DNA of 64,000 bases from Pseudomonas sp. ML96 (lineage in GTDB: Bacteria; Pseudomonadota; Gammaproteobacteria; Pseudomonadales; Pseudomonadaceae), in the NCBI RefSeq assembly GCF_000761545.1, contig NZ_JPMY01000038.1, positions 1-64,000 on the forward strand, given 5' to 3'. The notes under the pieces were generated by a model. That model ran no database searches, was not told where the DNA came from, and was given only the letters and a program-made list of their open reading frames with translations. The translations under genes were made by a program, and so were the position numbers. Position 1 is the stretch's first letter, and each line of letters begins with the position of its first letter. This document shows positions 42,853 through 51,618 of this stretch, in pieces.

Positions 42853-43581
42853 TCAGACGGGCTGGGCACCCTTGCCCTGCGCGACGAAACGCATCATCCA
42901 CTCGGCCACCGTGGTGCCCTGGTGCGAGTGGGCGAGGCTGGCGACAGCATTGCTGTAGACCGGCTCGCCAATGCACTGCTGGCGGATGTCGAGCAGTGCA
43001 CGGGAATAGTCGTGGACGAATTCCGGATGGCCCTGGAAGCACAGCACCTGATCTTCGATGCAGTAGGCCGCTACCGGGCAGAACTCGCTGGAGGCCAGCA
43101 GGGTGGCCTTCTCCGGCAGCGCAGTGACCTGGTCCTGGTGGCTGATCAGCAGGGTCAGCTGATCCAGCGCCGGGGTCATCCACTGCGGTTGCTGCTTCAT
43201 CTCGTAGTGGTGGATGCCTACGCCCCAGCCCTGATGAGCGCGTTCGGCGCGGCCGCCGAGCAGCAGAGCCAGCAGCTGGTGGCCGAAGCAGATGCCGAGC
43301 AGCTTGTCGCCGTTCTCGTAACGCTCGAGCAGGAAGCTCTTGAGGGGCTGAATCCACGGATCGCTGCCAAACGAGTCGGCCTTGCTGCCGGTCACCAGGT
43401 AAGCGTCATAGCGCTCACCAGCCGCCGGGTAATGGCCCTGCACCACGTTGAAGACTTCGAAGCTGGCCGCCAGCGGTTGCTGGGCGAACAGGCGTTCGAA
43501 CATGCGGCCGTAACCCTGATATTGGTCGACGAGTTCGGGGCGGAGTACATCGGTTTCCAGAATGCAGATACGCAGAGACAT
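42853..43581 (-). CDS. Class-I glutamine amidotransferase family protein
   Basis: 242 aa from the ATG at 43581. The nucleophile is Cys98 in GICFGHQ, and the histidine/glutamate pair sits in FQGHPEF. This is the stand-alone GMP-synthase-like amidotransferase family, which includes PuuD-like and uncharacterised peptidases or hydrolases. No synthase partner is adjacent. A second member is encoded at 55857-56582. Confidence 0.88.
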   Translation of the reverse strand: MSLRICILETDVLRPELVDQYQGYGRMFERLFAQQPLAASFEVFNVVQGHYPAAGERYDAYLVTGSKADSFGSDPWIQPLKSFLLERYENGDKLLGICFGHQLLALLLGGRAERAHQGWGVGIHHYEMKQQPQWMTPALDQLTLLISHQDQVTALPEKATLLASSEFCPVAAYCIEDQVLCFQGHPEFVHDYSRALLDIRQQCIGEPVYSNAVASLAHSHQGTTVAEWMMRFVAQGKGAQPV

Positions 43582-43787
43582 GGAGCGGACTACCTGAAAC
43601 AGCCGGGGGTGAAAGAAGAGGTGTTTAGCGTGCATCGAAGCGACACCGAAACGCAACAGCCACAAGGCCTTGCGCGATATCCGGCAATCATCAGCGGTTT
43701 CGATACCTATCATGCCGCGCATTCACTTCTGCGCGGCAAGCGGCTCGGCAAAGATGCAGCCACACCCAACCAGCAAGGAGAACCACC

Positions 43788-43889
43788 ATGAGCAGTTTCG
43801 CCGCCCTCGCCAGCCTGATCGCCGCCTCCGCCTTCCACAGCGCTCCGGCCGCCAATCAACCCTCGCAACCGGCCAACGCCCGCCAGTAA
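43788..43889 (+). CDS. 33-residue small protein with ideal ribosome site
   Basis: ATG at 43788 with AAGGAG seven bases upstream. The product has a hydrophobic Ala/Leu-rich first half (FAALASLIAASAF) and a Pro/Gln/Asn tail. It is followed 31 bases later by another small gene with an equally good ribosome site, so the two probably form an operon. Function unknown. Confidence 0.6.
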   Translation: MSSFAALASLIAASAFHSAPAANQPSQPANARQ

Positions 43890-43920
43890 CCCTGGCGGCG
43901 CCCCCTCAGGAGGATCAGCC

Positions 43921-44130
43921 GTGACCATCACCGAAGCCTTCAGCAGCACCAACACCTATGGCGTGACCTACGTCAGCCTCAGCGATTCGGGTCTGAACTT
44001 CGAATCCGAAGCCGCCGTGCACATGGACGATGGCAGCCTGCTGACCCTGCGCATGCCAACCCGGCAGAGCGAGAAGCTGGCCATCCACTCGGTGGTCTGC
44101 ATGCAGAACGGCTGGTGCCAGGCCGCCTGA
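43921..44130 (+). CDS. Small hypothetical protein
   Basis: 69 aa from a GTG start with AGGAGG seven bases upstream. Looks like a small beta-rich domain (YGVTYVSLSDSG, then AAVHMDDGSLLTLRMP) with two cysteines near the end (VCMQNGWC). Family not recognised. Convergent with the binding-protein gene at 44135. Confidence 0.72.
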   Translation: MTITEAFSSTNTYGVTYVSLSDSGLNFESEAAVHMDDGSLLTLRMPTRQSEKLAIHSVVCMQNGWCQAA

Positions 44131-44134
44131 GCGG

Positions 44135-44911
44135 TCACTGCGCGAGCAGACGCGCCGCCACCTCATCGCCCAGGTGCCGGGCGAGAATGCGCTGCCAGCT
44201 ACCGTCCTGGCGCATGGCCGCGAAGGCCTGGCGCATTTCCAGCTGCACGCCCTGCGCATCCGCCAGCCGCGGGCTGCCGGCGATAAAGCTGCGCGACACC
44301 CCCACGGGCCGCCCTTCCAGCAACGAGCCGGCCGGATAGTTCAGGCGCCGCCAGAGATAGTGGGTGCGCAGATCGATTTCGTACCAGGCCAGTACCCGCC
44401 CGCCATACAGCATGCGCGCGGCCTGCTCCGGGTCCGTCACTTCCACCACCGTCTGCCCTTCCTGCTTCAGCGCCAGCGCTTCTTGCGCGCGCGGCGTGCC
44501 GCCCATCACCACCACGGGGCCGGCGGCGAGCGCATCTTTCAGGCTATCGAAACGCTGGCGCGGGCTGACCAGCATGTAGGAGGTGTTGAGCACGTCGAGC
44601 AGCCAGACGAAGCCCTGCTCACGCTCGGCGGTGCGCCCCAGGTTGAGCACGATGCCGTGCGGATCGTTCGCCACCTCCAGCTGCACGCGTTTCCACGGCA
44701 CGCTGCGGTAGATGCACTCGCGGTGCATGCGCCGGCACAGCTCGTCCATCAGGTCGCCGAACACGCCGCGGTCACGCGGATTGTCGTCGGCGAACGGCAT
44801 CTGCCCCTGCCCGACATAGACATTCAATGCCTGCCCGGCACCGGCCATGGCCGACGCCAGCGACAGACCGGTCGCCAGAAGAAATCCCACCCACCCCGAA
44901 TGCGTGCTCAC
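44135..44911 (-). CDS. Periplasmic extracellular solute-binding-like protein (family 3)
   Basis: 258 aa from a GTG at 44911, chosen because GGGGGAG lies 10 bases upstream and a clean signal peptide (WVGFLLATGLSLASAMA) follows; ATG at 44962 would add a poor N-terminus. Mature part resembles SBP_bac_3 domains (LNVYVGQGQMPFADDNPRDRG, then GVFGDLMDELCRRM). No permease or ATPase nearby, so it may be an orphan sensor-type or binding protein. Confidence 0.75.
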   Translation of the reverse strand: MSTHSGWVGFLLATGLSLASAMAGAGQALNVYVGQGQMPFADDNPRDRGVFGDLMDELCRRMHRECIYRSVPWKRVQLEVANDPHGIVLNLGRTAEREQGFVWLLDVLNTSYMLVSPRQRFDSLKDALAAGPVVVMGGTPRAQEALALKQEGQTVVEVTDPEQAARMLYGGRVLAWYEIDLRTHYLWRRLNYPAGSLLEGRPVGVSRSFIAGSPRLADAQGVQLEMRQAFAAMRQDGSWQRILARHLGDEVAARLLAQ

Positions 44912-44963
44912 GCGCCAGCAACTCCCCCGATGCGCTGTCGGCAAGACTGACAGAAAGCCCATG

Positions 44964-44992
44964 AAAAGCAAAACCGGCCACTGGGGCCGGTT
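44964..44992 (-). terminator. Intrinsic terminator of the beta-oxidation pair
   Basis: On the minus strand AACCGGCC pairs with GGCCGGTT, followed by TTGCTTTT, 20 bases after the stop at 45012. It overlaps the upstream region of the next gene. Confidence 0.8.
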
Positions 44993-45011
44993 CGCTTGCT
45001 ACGGGTGGCGA

Positions 45012-47156
45012 TCAGAAGCCTTTGCCGCTGGCCGCTTTCTCCAGCAGCAGGGCCGGCGGCAGGAAGCGCTCGCCGTACTGCTCGGCCAGGTACTGGGCAC
45101 GAGCGACGAAGTCCTTCACTCCGTACTGGTTGATGAACTGCAGCGCCCCGCCGGTCCAGGCAGCGAAACCGATGCCGAAGATCGAACCGATGTTGGCGTC
45201 GGCCACCGACTTCAGCACGCCCTCTTCCACGCATCTCACCGTTTCAATCGCCTGGATAAACAGGATGCGGTCACGCACGTCCTCCTGGGATATCTGCGCA
45301 TCGGCCTTCTCGAAGTGCACCTTGAGCTCCGGCCACAGGCGCTTCTTGCCACCTTCGGGGTATTCGTAGAAGCCACCGCCGGCCGCCTTGCCCGGACGCT
45401 TGTACTCCTTGAGCATCAGCTCGATGACGTTGAACGCCGGGTGCTGCGGAATGCTCTTGCCCTCGGCGGCCAGGTCCTTGATGGTCTGCTGGCGAATGTG
45501 CTCCATCAGGCTCATCGACACCTCGTCACTGATCGCCAGCGGGCCCACCGGCATGCCGGCCTTGCGCGCCTCGTTCTCGATCATCGCCGCGCTCACGCCT
45601 TCGCCGAGCATGGCAATGCCTTCGTTGGTGAAGGTGCCGAACACCCGCGAGGTGAAGAAGCCGCGGCTGTCCTCGACCACGATCGGGGTCTTCTTGATCT
45701 GCAGCACATAGTCGAAGCCACGCGCCAGCGTCTCGTCGCTGGTCTTCTCGCCACGGATGATCTCCACCAGTGGCATCTTGTCGACTGGGCTGAAGAAGTG
45801 CAGGCCGATGAACTTGTCCTGCTTCTGCACCGCAGTGGCCAGGCCGGTGATCGGCAGGGTCGAGGTGTTGGAAGCGATCACCGCCTCCGGCAGCGCGGCG
45901 GCCTCGGCGGCAGCGTTGACCTTGGCCTTCAGACCGCGATCTTCGAACACCGCTTCGATGATCAGGTCGCAGCCTTCAAGGTCGGCATCGCTGGCGGTCG
46001 GCTTGATCCGCGCGAGGAAGGCGTCGCGCTTGTCAGCGGTCATGTGGCCACGACTGACCTTCTTGTCGAGCAGCTTGGCCGAGTAAGCCTTGCCCTTCTC
46101 CGCCGCCTCGATGGATACGTCCTTCAGCACCACCTCTATGCCGGCAGCAGCCGACACATAGGCGATGCCGGCCCCCATCATGCCGGCGCCGAGCACGCCG
46201 ACCTTCTTCGTCACGTACTGCGGAATGCCCTGCGGGCGCGAGCTGCCGGCGTTGATCTCGTTCAGCTGGAACCAGAAGGTGCCGATCATGTTCTTCGCCA
46301 CCTGGCCGGTGGTCAGCTCGGTGAAGTAGCGCGCCTCGATGATCTGCGCGGTGTCGAAGTCGACCTGCGCGCCCTCGACGGCGGCGCACATGATCTTCTC
46401 CGGCGCCGGGAAGCAGCCCTTGGTCTTGTCACGCAGCACGCTCGGCGCGATGGCCAGCATCTGCGCCACGGCCGGAGTGCTCGGCGTGCCGCCGGGGATC
46501 TTGTAGCCCTTCACATCCCACGGCTGCGCGGCAGTCGGGTTGGCGGCGATCCAGGCGCGGGCCTTGGCCAGCATCTCGTCCGGAGTCGCGGCGATATCGT
46601 GGATCAGGCCGGCCTTGAGCGCGGCGTCCGGGCGAACCTTCTTGCCTTCGGCCAGGTACGGCAGGGCTTTTTCCAGGCCGAGGATGCGCACCATGCGCAC
46701 CACGCCGCCACCGCCCGGCAGCAGGCCGAGGGTCACTTCCGGCAGGCCCAGCTGCACGCTGGAGCTGTTCAGGGCGATGCGGTGGTGGCAGGCCAGGCAG
46801 ATTTCCCAGCCGCCACCCAGCGCGGCGCCGTTGATCGCAGCTACCACCGGCTTGCCCAGGGTCTCCAGGCGGCGCAGCTGGCCCTTGATGTTGAGGATCA
46901 TGTCGTAGAACGACTTGGCGTCGGCCTTGGTGACCTTGATCAGCTCGTTGAGGTCGCCGCCGGCGAAGAAGGTCTTCTTCGCCGAGGTGACGATCACGCC
47001 GGCGATGGAGTCCTTCTCGGCTTCCAGGCGGGCCACGGTGGCGCCCATGGCCTCGCGGTACACCGCGTTCATGGTATTGGCGCTCTGGCCGGGCATGTCG
47101 ATGGTCAGGACGACGATATTGTCCTGGCCCTTTTCGTAACGGATGGCGTCAGTCAT
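45012..47156 (-). CDS. Bifunctional enoyl-CoA hydratase / 3-hydroxyacyl-CoA dehydrogenase (FadB/FadJ-like)
   Basis: 714 aa. The crotonase half (about 1-190) has GGDLNELIKV and the catalytic glutamate region INGAALGGGWEICLACHHRI. The dehydrogenase half (about 315-700) opens with the NAD fold GVLGAGMMGAGIAYVSA and includes the catalytic histidine region FIGLHFFSPVDKMPLVE. It carries out two consecutive steps of beta-oxidation. Sixteen bases downstream of the thiolase gene, so a two-gene operon; the pair is homologous to a conserved Pseudomonas operon distinct from fadBA. Confidence 0.93.
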   Translation of the reverse strand: MTDAIRYEKGQDNIVVLTIDMPGQSANTMNAVYREAMGATVARLEAEKDSIAGVIVTSAKKTFFAGGDLNELIKVTKADAKSFYDMILNIKGQLRRLETLGKPVVAAINGAALGGGWEICLACHHRIALNSSSVQLGLPEVTLGLLPGGGGVVRMVRILGLEKALPYLAEGKKVRPDAALKAGLIHDIAATPDEMLAKARAWIAANPTAAQPWDVKGYKIPGGTPSTPAVAQMLAIAPSVLRDKTKGCFPAPEKIMCAAVEGAQVDFDTAQIIEARYFTELTTGQVAKNMIGTFWFQLNEINAGSSRPQGIPQYVTKKVGVLGAGMMGAGIAYVSAAAGIEVVLKDVSIEAAEKGKAYSAKLLDKKVSRGHMTADKRDAFLARIKPTASDADLEGCDLIIEAVFEDRGLKAKVNAAAEAAALPEAVIASNTSTLPITGLATAVQKQDKFIGLHFFSPVDKMPLVEIIRGEKTSDETLARGFDYVLQIKKTPIVVEDSRGFFTSRVFGTFTNEGIAMLGEGVSAAMIENEARKAGMPVGPLAISDEVSMSLMEHIRQQTIKDLAAEGKSIPQHPAFNVIELMLKEYKRPGKAAGGGFYEYPEGGKKRLWPELKVHFEKADAQISQEDVRDRILFIQAIETVRCVEEGVLKSVADANIGSIFGIGFAAWTGGALQFINQYGVKDFVARAQYLAEQYGERFLPPALLLEKAASGKGF

Positions 47157-47172
47157 TTTTCTTATCTCCGCC

Positions 47173-48378
47173 TCAAACTCTTTCGATGATCGTCGCGATG
47201 CCCATGCCGCCGCCCACGCAGAGCGTGGCCAGGCCGTAGCGCAGGTCGCGCTTCTCCAGCTCGTCGAGCAGGGTGCCGAGGATGGCGCAGCCAGTGGCGC
47301 CCAGCGGGTGGCCCATGGCGATGGAGCCGCCGTTGACGTTGACCTTGTCCTCGCTCACGCCCATGTCCTTCATGAACTTCATCACTACCGAAGCGAAGGC
47401 TTCGTTGACCTCGAACAGATCGATGTCTTCCACCGAGAGCCCAGCCTTGGCCAGGGCCTTGCGGGTGGCCGGCGCCGGACCGGTAAGCATGATGGTCGGG
47501 TCGGTGCTGGTCACGGCGGTGGCGACGATCCGCGCACGCGGCTTGAGGCCCAGCTCCTTGCCCTTGGCCGGGCTGCCGATCAGCATCAGTGCGGCGCCGT
47601 CGACGATGCCCGAGCTGTTGCCCGGGGTGTGTACGTGCTCGATGCGCTCGACGTGGCTGTACACGCGCAGCGCGGTGGAGTCGAAGCCCATCTGGCCCAT
47701 CATCTCGAAGCTCGGCTTGAGCTTGCCCAGGCCCTCGACGGTGCTGTCACCGCGAATAAATTCGTCGTGGTCGAGGATGACGATGCCGTTCTGGTCGGTC
47801 ACCGGAATCAGCGATTTGTTGAACGAGCCATCGGCGCTGGCGCGCGCGGCCTTCTGCTGCGAGCGCAGGGCGAAGGCGTCCACATCGCTACGGCTGAAGC
47901 CTTCCAGGGTAGCGATCAGGTCGGCGCCGATGCCCTGCGGCACGAAGCTGGTGTGGATGTTGGTTTCCGGGTCCATCACCCAGGCGCCGCCGTCGGAGCC
48001 CATCGGCACGCGCGACATGGATTCCACGCCGCCGACCACCACCAGGTCCTCGAAGCCGGAACGCACCTTCATCGCGCCCATGTTCACCGCTTCCAGGCCC
48101 GAGGCGCAGAAACGGTTGAGCTGCACGCCGGAGACGCTGACGTCCCAGTCCGCCACCATCGGCGCGGTCTTGGCGATGTCGGCGCCCTGGTCGCCCACCG
48201 GGGTCACGCAGCCGAGCACGATATCGTCGACCTGACGGGTATCCAGCGCGTTGCGCTCCTGCAGCGCACGCAGCAGGCCGGCCACCAGATTGACTGGCTT
48301 GACGCTGTGCAGCGCGCCGTCCTTCTTGCCCTTGCCGCGCGGCGTGCGCACGGCGTCGAAAATATATGCTTCGGTCAT
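47173..48378 (-). CDS. Acetyl-CoA acyltransferase (thiolase)
   Basis: 401 aa. Catalytic nucleophile Cys91 in NRFCASGLEA; histidine in GGSIAMGHPLGATG and second cysteine in LCVGGGMG near the C-terminus. It cleaves 3-ketoacyl-CoA in the last beta-oxidation step and is first gene of the operon with 45012-47156. Confidence 0.94.
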   Translation of the reverse strand: MTEAYIFDAVRTPRGKGKKDGALHSVKPVNLVAGLLRALQERNALDTRQVDDIVLGCVTPVGDQGADIAKTAPMVADWDVSVSGVQLNRFCASGLEAVNMGAMKVRSGFEDLVVVGGVESMSRVPMGSDGGAWVMDPETNIHTSFVPQGIGADLIATLEGFSRSDVDAFALRSQQKAARASADGSFNKSLIPVTDQNGIVILDHDEFIRGDSTVEGLGKLKPSFEMMGQMGFDSTALRVYSHVERIEHVHTPGNSSGIVDGAALMLIGSPAKGKELGLKPRARIVATAVTSTDPTIMLTGPAPATRKALAKAGLSVEDIDLFEVNEAFASVVMKFMKDMGVSEDKVNVNGGSIAMGHPLGATGCAILGTLLDELEKRDLRYGLATLCVGGGMGIATIIERV

Positions 48379-48597
48379 GACGTCCTCGGTACATGGCAGC
48401 GGCGGATGCCGGGTCGCCTTACCTTAATTCCCCGCCCCGCGGACTCAATGACCGATGCGCTCAGGCCCGTTGACCATTGGGCTCAGACGAGCGGTCTGTT
48501 TTGCACCACTGCCTCCCGCGCAGGCCGCGGCGTGTCTGGCTCAAGGGCCGAGAGGCGAATCCCGGCATGCGGCAATAACCACAGGGATTTTCCATTG

Positions 48598-48695
48598 CCT
48601 GGCTAGAAACCAAGTCATCTAAGCCAGGTGTGACGCGGCCCCTAGAGTTACTCATGCAAGGTGCCGTCGCCGGGTTCTGCCGGGACGGCTTTTTT
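48598..48695 (+). ncRNA. Candidate small RNA with orphan intrinsic terminator
   Basis: A strong terminator (GCCGTC-G-CCGG ... CCGG-GACGGC, 48663-48689, then TTTTTT) points rightward, but no plus-strand gene ends in the preceding 4 kb. Upstream, CCTGGCT (48598-48604) and AGCCAGG (48622-48628) form a perfect seven-pair hairpin. Two hairpins ending in a T-run is the architecture of an Hfq-binding sRNA. Exact 5' end unknown; I do not identify it with any named RNA. Confidence 0.5.
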
Positions 48696-48782
48696 ATCTG
48701 CGCCACGGTGTGACGCCCCGCCCGCCGATCTTTACTCGCGGGCACTGGCCGAAGCACCAACAAGAACAAAGGCAGTAGAACT

Positions 48783-48878
48783 ATGTTCAAACACGTCAAA
48801 TACCGGCAGGCGAGCCTCATCGTCCTAGCCACCACCGTCATCCTGATCCTGCCCAACGTGCCTCGTCTGGTCGGTTGA
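48783..48878 (+). CDS. 31-residue membrane microprotein
   Basis: ATG at 48783, stop TGA at 48876. A basic start (FKHVKYRQ) precedes one hydrophobic helix (ASLIVLATTVILILPNVP). AGGCAGTAG lies upstream of the start. Codon use is ordinary. Function unknown; situated between the candidate sRNA and the rhodanese gene. Confidence 0.5.
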   Translation: MFKHVKYRQASLIVLATTVILILPNVPRLVG

Positions 48879-48998
48879 TCATCCCTAACTAGCCGTGGCC
48901 CGATGCCGTAGCGCTCGGGCCACGGAACAACCCCTCCCCAAGATACCCCCAACCAAGACTGTGCTAGCGTGGCCACTCGCCTTCATGAGAACGCCGCC

Positions 48999-49358
48999 AT
49001 GCGCCATCTGCTGCTCTGCCTGGGCCTCGCCCTCAGCCCCCTCGCCGCACTGGCCGGCGATATCGACCAGGCCGCCGCAATCAGCGCGCTGCAGCAACCC
49101 AATGCGGTGCTGATCGACGTACGCACCCAGGAAGAATTCGCCAGCGGCGCCCTGCCCGAGGCCAGCCTGATTCCCTATGAGCAGATCGCCCAACGCATCG
49201 CCACTGTGGCGCCGGACAAGAGCACGCCAGTGGTCCTCTACTGCCGCAGCGGCCGCCGCTCCGGCATCGCCCAGGACCGTCTGCTGGAGCTGGGCTACAG
49301 CAACGTGATCAACGCCGGCGGCTACGAACAACTGCAACCCCTGCTCAAGGACCGATAG
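48999..49358 (+). CDS. Periplasmic rhodanese-like protein
   Basis: 119 aa from the ATG at 48999. Signal peptide ends at ALAGD. The rhodanese domain has the catalytic Cys82 in LYCRSGRRSG and the IDVRTQEEFASG segment. It handles sulfane sulfur or redox-active thiols in the periplasm. The cytochrome gene starts 5 bases later, so they form an operon. Confidence 0.9.
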   Translation: MRHLLLCLGLALSPLAALAGDIDQAAAISALQQPNAVLIDVRTQEEFASGALPEASLIPYEQIAQRIATVAPDKSTPVVLYCRSGRRSGIAQDRLLELGYSNVINAGGYEQLQPLLKDR

Positions 49359-49363
49359 CACCC

Positions 49364-50185
49364 ATGCGGACCACGCTTCAACGCCTCGCCCACCTGCCCC
49401 TGCTCGCCGCCCTGCTGGCACCCGCCGCCTTTGCCGCCGAACTCAAGCTTGAGCTGCCGCAGGGCAGCGGCAGCTGGAGCACCGAACAACTGCTGACTCA
49501 CCCGCAGGCCCAGCAGGTGGAGATACCTGGCGACGTTTCCTACAAACGCACCATGCACTACCGCGCCGTACCGCTGGCCGCCCTGCTCGAAGACGTACAA
49601 CCCGGCGACCACCTGCAGGCCGTAGCCCTGGACGGCTTCGCCGCCGAACTCCCCGCCGCCCCGCTACTAAGCACCCAGGGCGCCCGCGCCTGGCTGGCAG
49701 TGGAAGACCCGGCGCAGCCCTGGCCACGCCTGTCGAAGAACAAACCCAGCGCCGGGCCCTTCTACCTCGTCTGGCAACAACCGGAAGCCGCGCAGATCGG
49801 CCCGGAGCAATGGCCCTTCCAGGTTTCCACCTTCCGCCTGCTCGCCCCGGTGGCCCAGCGCTTCCCCGCACTGCTGCCGGCAGCCGATGCCAGCGCCGAA
49901 GTGCAGGCGGGGTTTGCCGTGTTCCAGAAGAACTGCCTGGCCTGCCACCGCCTGAACGGCGCGGGGGATTCGCACTTCGGGCCGGACCTGAATATCCCGC
50001 ACAACCCGACCGAGTATTTCGAGGGGGATTTTCTGCGGCAGTACATTCGTGATCCGCAGAGCCTGAGGAAGTGGCCGCAGGGGCGGATGCCGGGGTTTAG
50101 TGAGGGGGTTTTGAGTGATAAGGAATTGAGGGAGTTGATTGGGTATTTGGGCCACATGGCTGGACGGAAAGGCCGCCACGAGTAG
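49364..50185 (+). CDS. Periplasmic c-type cytochrome with an N-terminal beta domain
   Basis: 273 aa. Signal peptide ends near AAFAAE. The first part (about 25-165) resembles the oxidoreductase molybdopterin/sulfite-oxidase-like beta fold without cofactor residues. The C-terminal cytochrome c domain has CLACH (Cys191, Cys194, His195) and distal Met242 in RMPGF. Paired with the rhodanese, it may act in periplasmic sulfur electron transfer. The last about 60 codons show an abrupt fall in C content and a rise in G and T on the coding strand. Confidence 0.87.
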   Translation: MRTTLQRLAHLPLLAALLAPAAFAAELKLELPQGSGSWSTEQLLTHPQAQQVEIPGDVSYKRTMHYRAVPLAALLEDVQPGDHLQAVALDGFAAELPAAPLLSTQGARAWLAVEDPAQPWPRLSKNKPSAGPFYLVWQQPEAAQIGPEQWPFQVSTFRLLAPVAQRFPALLPAADASAEVQAGFAVFQKNCLACHRLNGAGDSHFGPDLNIPHNPTEYFEGDFLRQYIRDPQSLRKWPQGRMPGFSEGVLSDKELRELIGYLGHMAGRKGRHE

Positions 50186-50283
50186 CATTCCAGCAACACG
50201 AGAAAAGCAGTATCCGCTGCTACAGCCAAATGCTTTTCCAGCCGAAAAGCCTTGCTCTCAGGACGCCAGCAAAGGGATTTGAA

Positions 50284-50589
50284 ATGCCAACTGTGTTGAA
50301 CAAACTAGCCACTATCACTTTGCTAGCCGTCGCCGCGACGCTTGCGGCCATCGCATTACTAGCGGCGTCAGTAGCTCTGCTGGCCTATCTCGATACAACC
50401 GTACCGAATGCAGCGTTCTTCAGACTATGCCCCAGCGACTCACAAAGCGATTGCGTAGCTTTCACCTGGACACATCTGATAGCCCTGCTCTGCTCCAGTC
50501 TGCTTTCTGCAGGTCTCTTGGCTGCCTGGAGAGTCAAACGATGGAAGAAAAACCCAGAAGCAAGCAACTGCAGGACTGCAAATGAGTAG
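50284..50589 (+). CDS. Hypothetical small membrane protein
   Basis: 101 aa from the ATG at 50284 (GGGAT upstream). Two hydrophobic helices (about 8-38 and 65-85) separated by a loop with a cysteine pair, basic C-terminus. No family recognised. It overlaps the next gene by eight bases. GC content is lower than the neighbours. Confidence 0.62.
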   Translation: MPTVLNKLATITLLAVAATLAAIALLAASVALLAYLDTTVPNAAFFRLCPSDSQSDCVAFTWTHLIALLCSSLLSAGLLAAWRVKRWKKNPEASNCRTANE

Positions 50590-50923
50590 CGCGCTTGAGC
50601 TAGAAAACTTCATCACCTTTTTTGAGGTAGAACCCACCAAAACTCATGAAACAGGTTGGTTCTATGGAGCGCATTTCGAGACCCAAATAGGCGCTGATAC
50701 CGTGCTCGCCACAGTGGCGCCAGATGAAGCGGAGTTCTTTATCGAATGGCGCCAAGGCGAACGAACCTTACTAAAACTCAAGCTCGTCATGATCACCGAA
50801 TGGATCTTTCAAACTCGCAACGGCAGAGAGCAACTGCTCCTTAAGACAGCCACGGACCGCGAAGGCATTTGTGTCATCACACTCAGACCGGAAGTGGCTA
50901 TAAATCTGGAGCTGCAGTGGTGA
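50582..50923 (+). CDS. Hypothetical protein
   Basis: 113 aa, soluble, beta-rich by pattern (ENFITFFEVEPTK, then EFFIEWRQGERTLLKLKLV). No signal peptide, no recognised family. It overlaps the upstream gene and is followed by a third small gene 14 bases later, so the three are probably cotranscribed. Immunity-like size and composition, but no toxin is near. Confidence 0.6.
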   Translation: MSSALELENFITFFEVEPTKTHETGWFYGAHFETQIGADTVLATVAPDEAEFFIEWRQGERTLLKLKLVMITEWIFQTRNGREQLLLKTATDREGICVITLRPEVAINLELQW

Positions 50924-50937
50924 GCATGGGAGCAGTT

Positions 50938-51165
50938 ATGCGCTACGCCTCAGGGGAACTTGTGGAGCTTGGAGACTGCGTACTGCTGGAGCAAGGCCGT
51001 ACGAAGGGGGTGGTGCAGGCAATCATTGAAACCCCGGAGCAGATGGCCGAATGGGGATTAGATGAACCTGGGCTCTTACTAGCGTCTGAGCCGTTCGGCC
51101 TGGTGTTCTGGCCCGAGTCAGAGCCCTACGACCCGGTAATTTTCGTTTCGCGGCAAGCAACCTAG
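50938..51165 (+). CDS. Small hypothetical protein
   Basis: 75 aa. The ATG at 50938 is preferred: GGGAG ends five bases before it, while the ATG at 50926 lacks such a site. Compact beta-type protein (YASGELVELGDCVLLEQGRTKGVV), possibly an SH3-like fold. Function unknown. Last of three small cotranscribed genes. Confidence 0.6.
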   Translation: MRYASGELVELGDCVLLEQGRTKGVVQAIIETPEQMAEWGLDEPGLLLASEPFGLVFWPESEPYDPVIFVSRQAT

Positions 51166-51250
51166 TGTTCGGCCTTACAAATCTGGCCCTCTCTCGCAGC
51201 CGCACAGAACATCCTACTCAGCTGACCTTCCGCTTTCGCCCTTACGGCGA

Positions 51251-51440
51251 GTCACTTTCTCTTGCGTGCCCAAGAGAAAGTGACCAAAGAGAAGGGCACC
51301 CCGGCATCCGGGTCTGGCCTGCGGCCAGACTTCCCTCCCTCCGGGGCCGCTCCGGGGGCCGGCTTACAAGGGCCGTCCCTGGCCCTTTAAGCCTCTCGCC
51401 GCATCCATGCGGCTCGTCCCACTGCGCAACACCTCCACTC
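51251..51440 (+). repeat. Dispersed intergenic repeat, left copy
   Basis: Begins with a perfect 14-pair hairpin (51251-51264 with 51271-51284, GTCACTTTCTCTTG and its complement). Then AAAGTGACCAAAGAGAAGGGC, an AGGGCCGTCCCTGGCCCT hairpin near 51369-51386 and a CTCTCGCCGCATCCATGCGG end. The same element in reverse orientation is at 52020-52180. Repeats of this type recur across Pseudomonas genomes. Confidence 0.7.
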
Positions 51441-51618
51441 AGCCTCCTGACGGGAACTTGGGCTCCGAGTTGCCTGATGCCTTTCCTCGTGTTGATCGCT
51501 CCCGCGTCTAATCGCTATTTTGGCGGGCCAGCTTTCATCGATGACACGACTGCTGCTCTCGGCTCAGTTGGCATTGACCGACTGGTTCACGGCGTCATCC
51601 GCAAACAAGGAGATTTAA

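Noticed and set aside
48461..48976. 171-codon minus-strand frame over the sRNA region
   Set aside because: Composition is arginine-rich as expected of a chance frame, and it covers a strong terminator and a better plus-strand microprotein.
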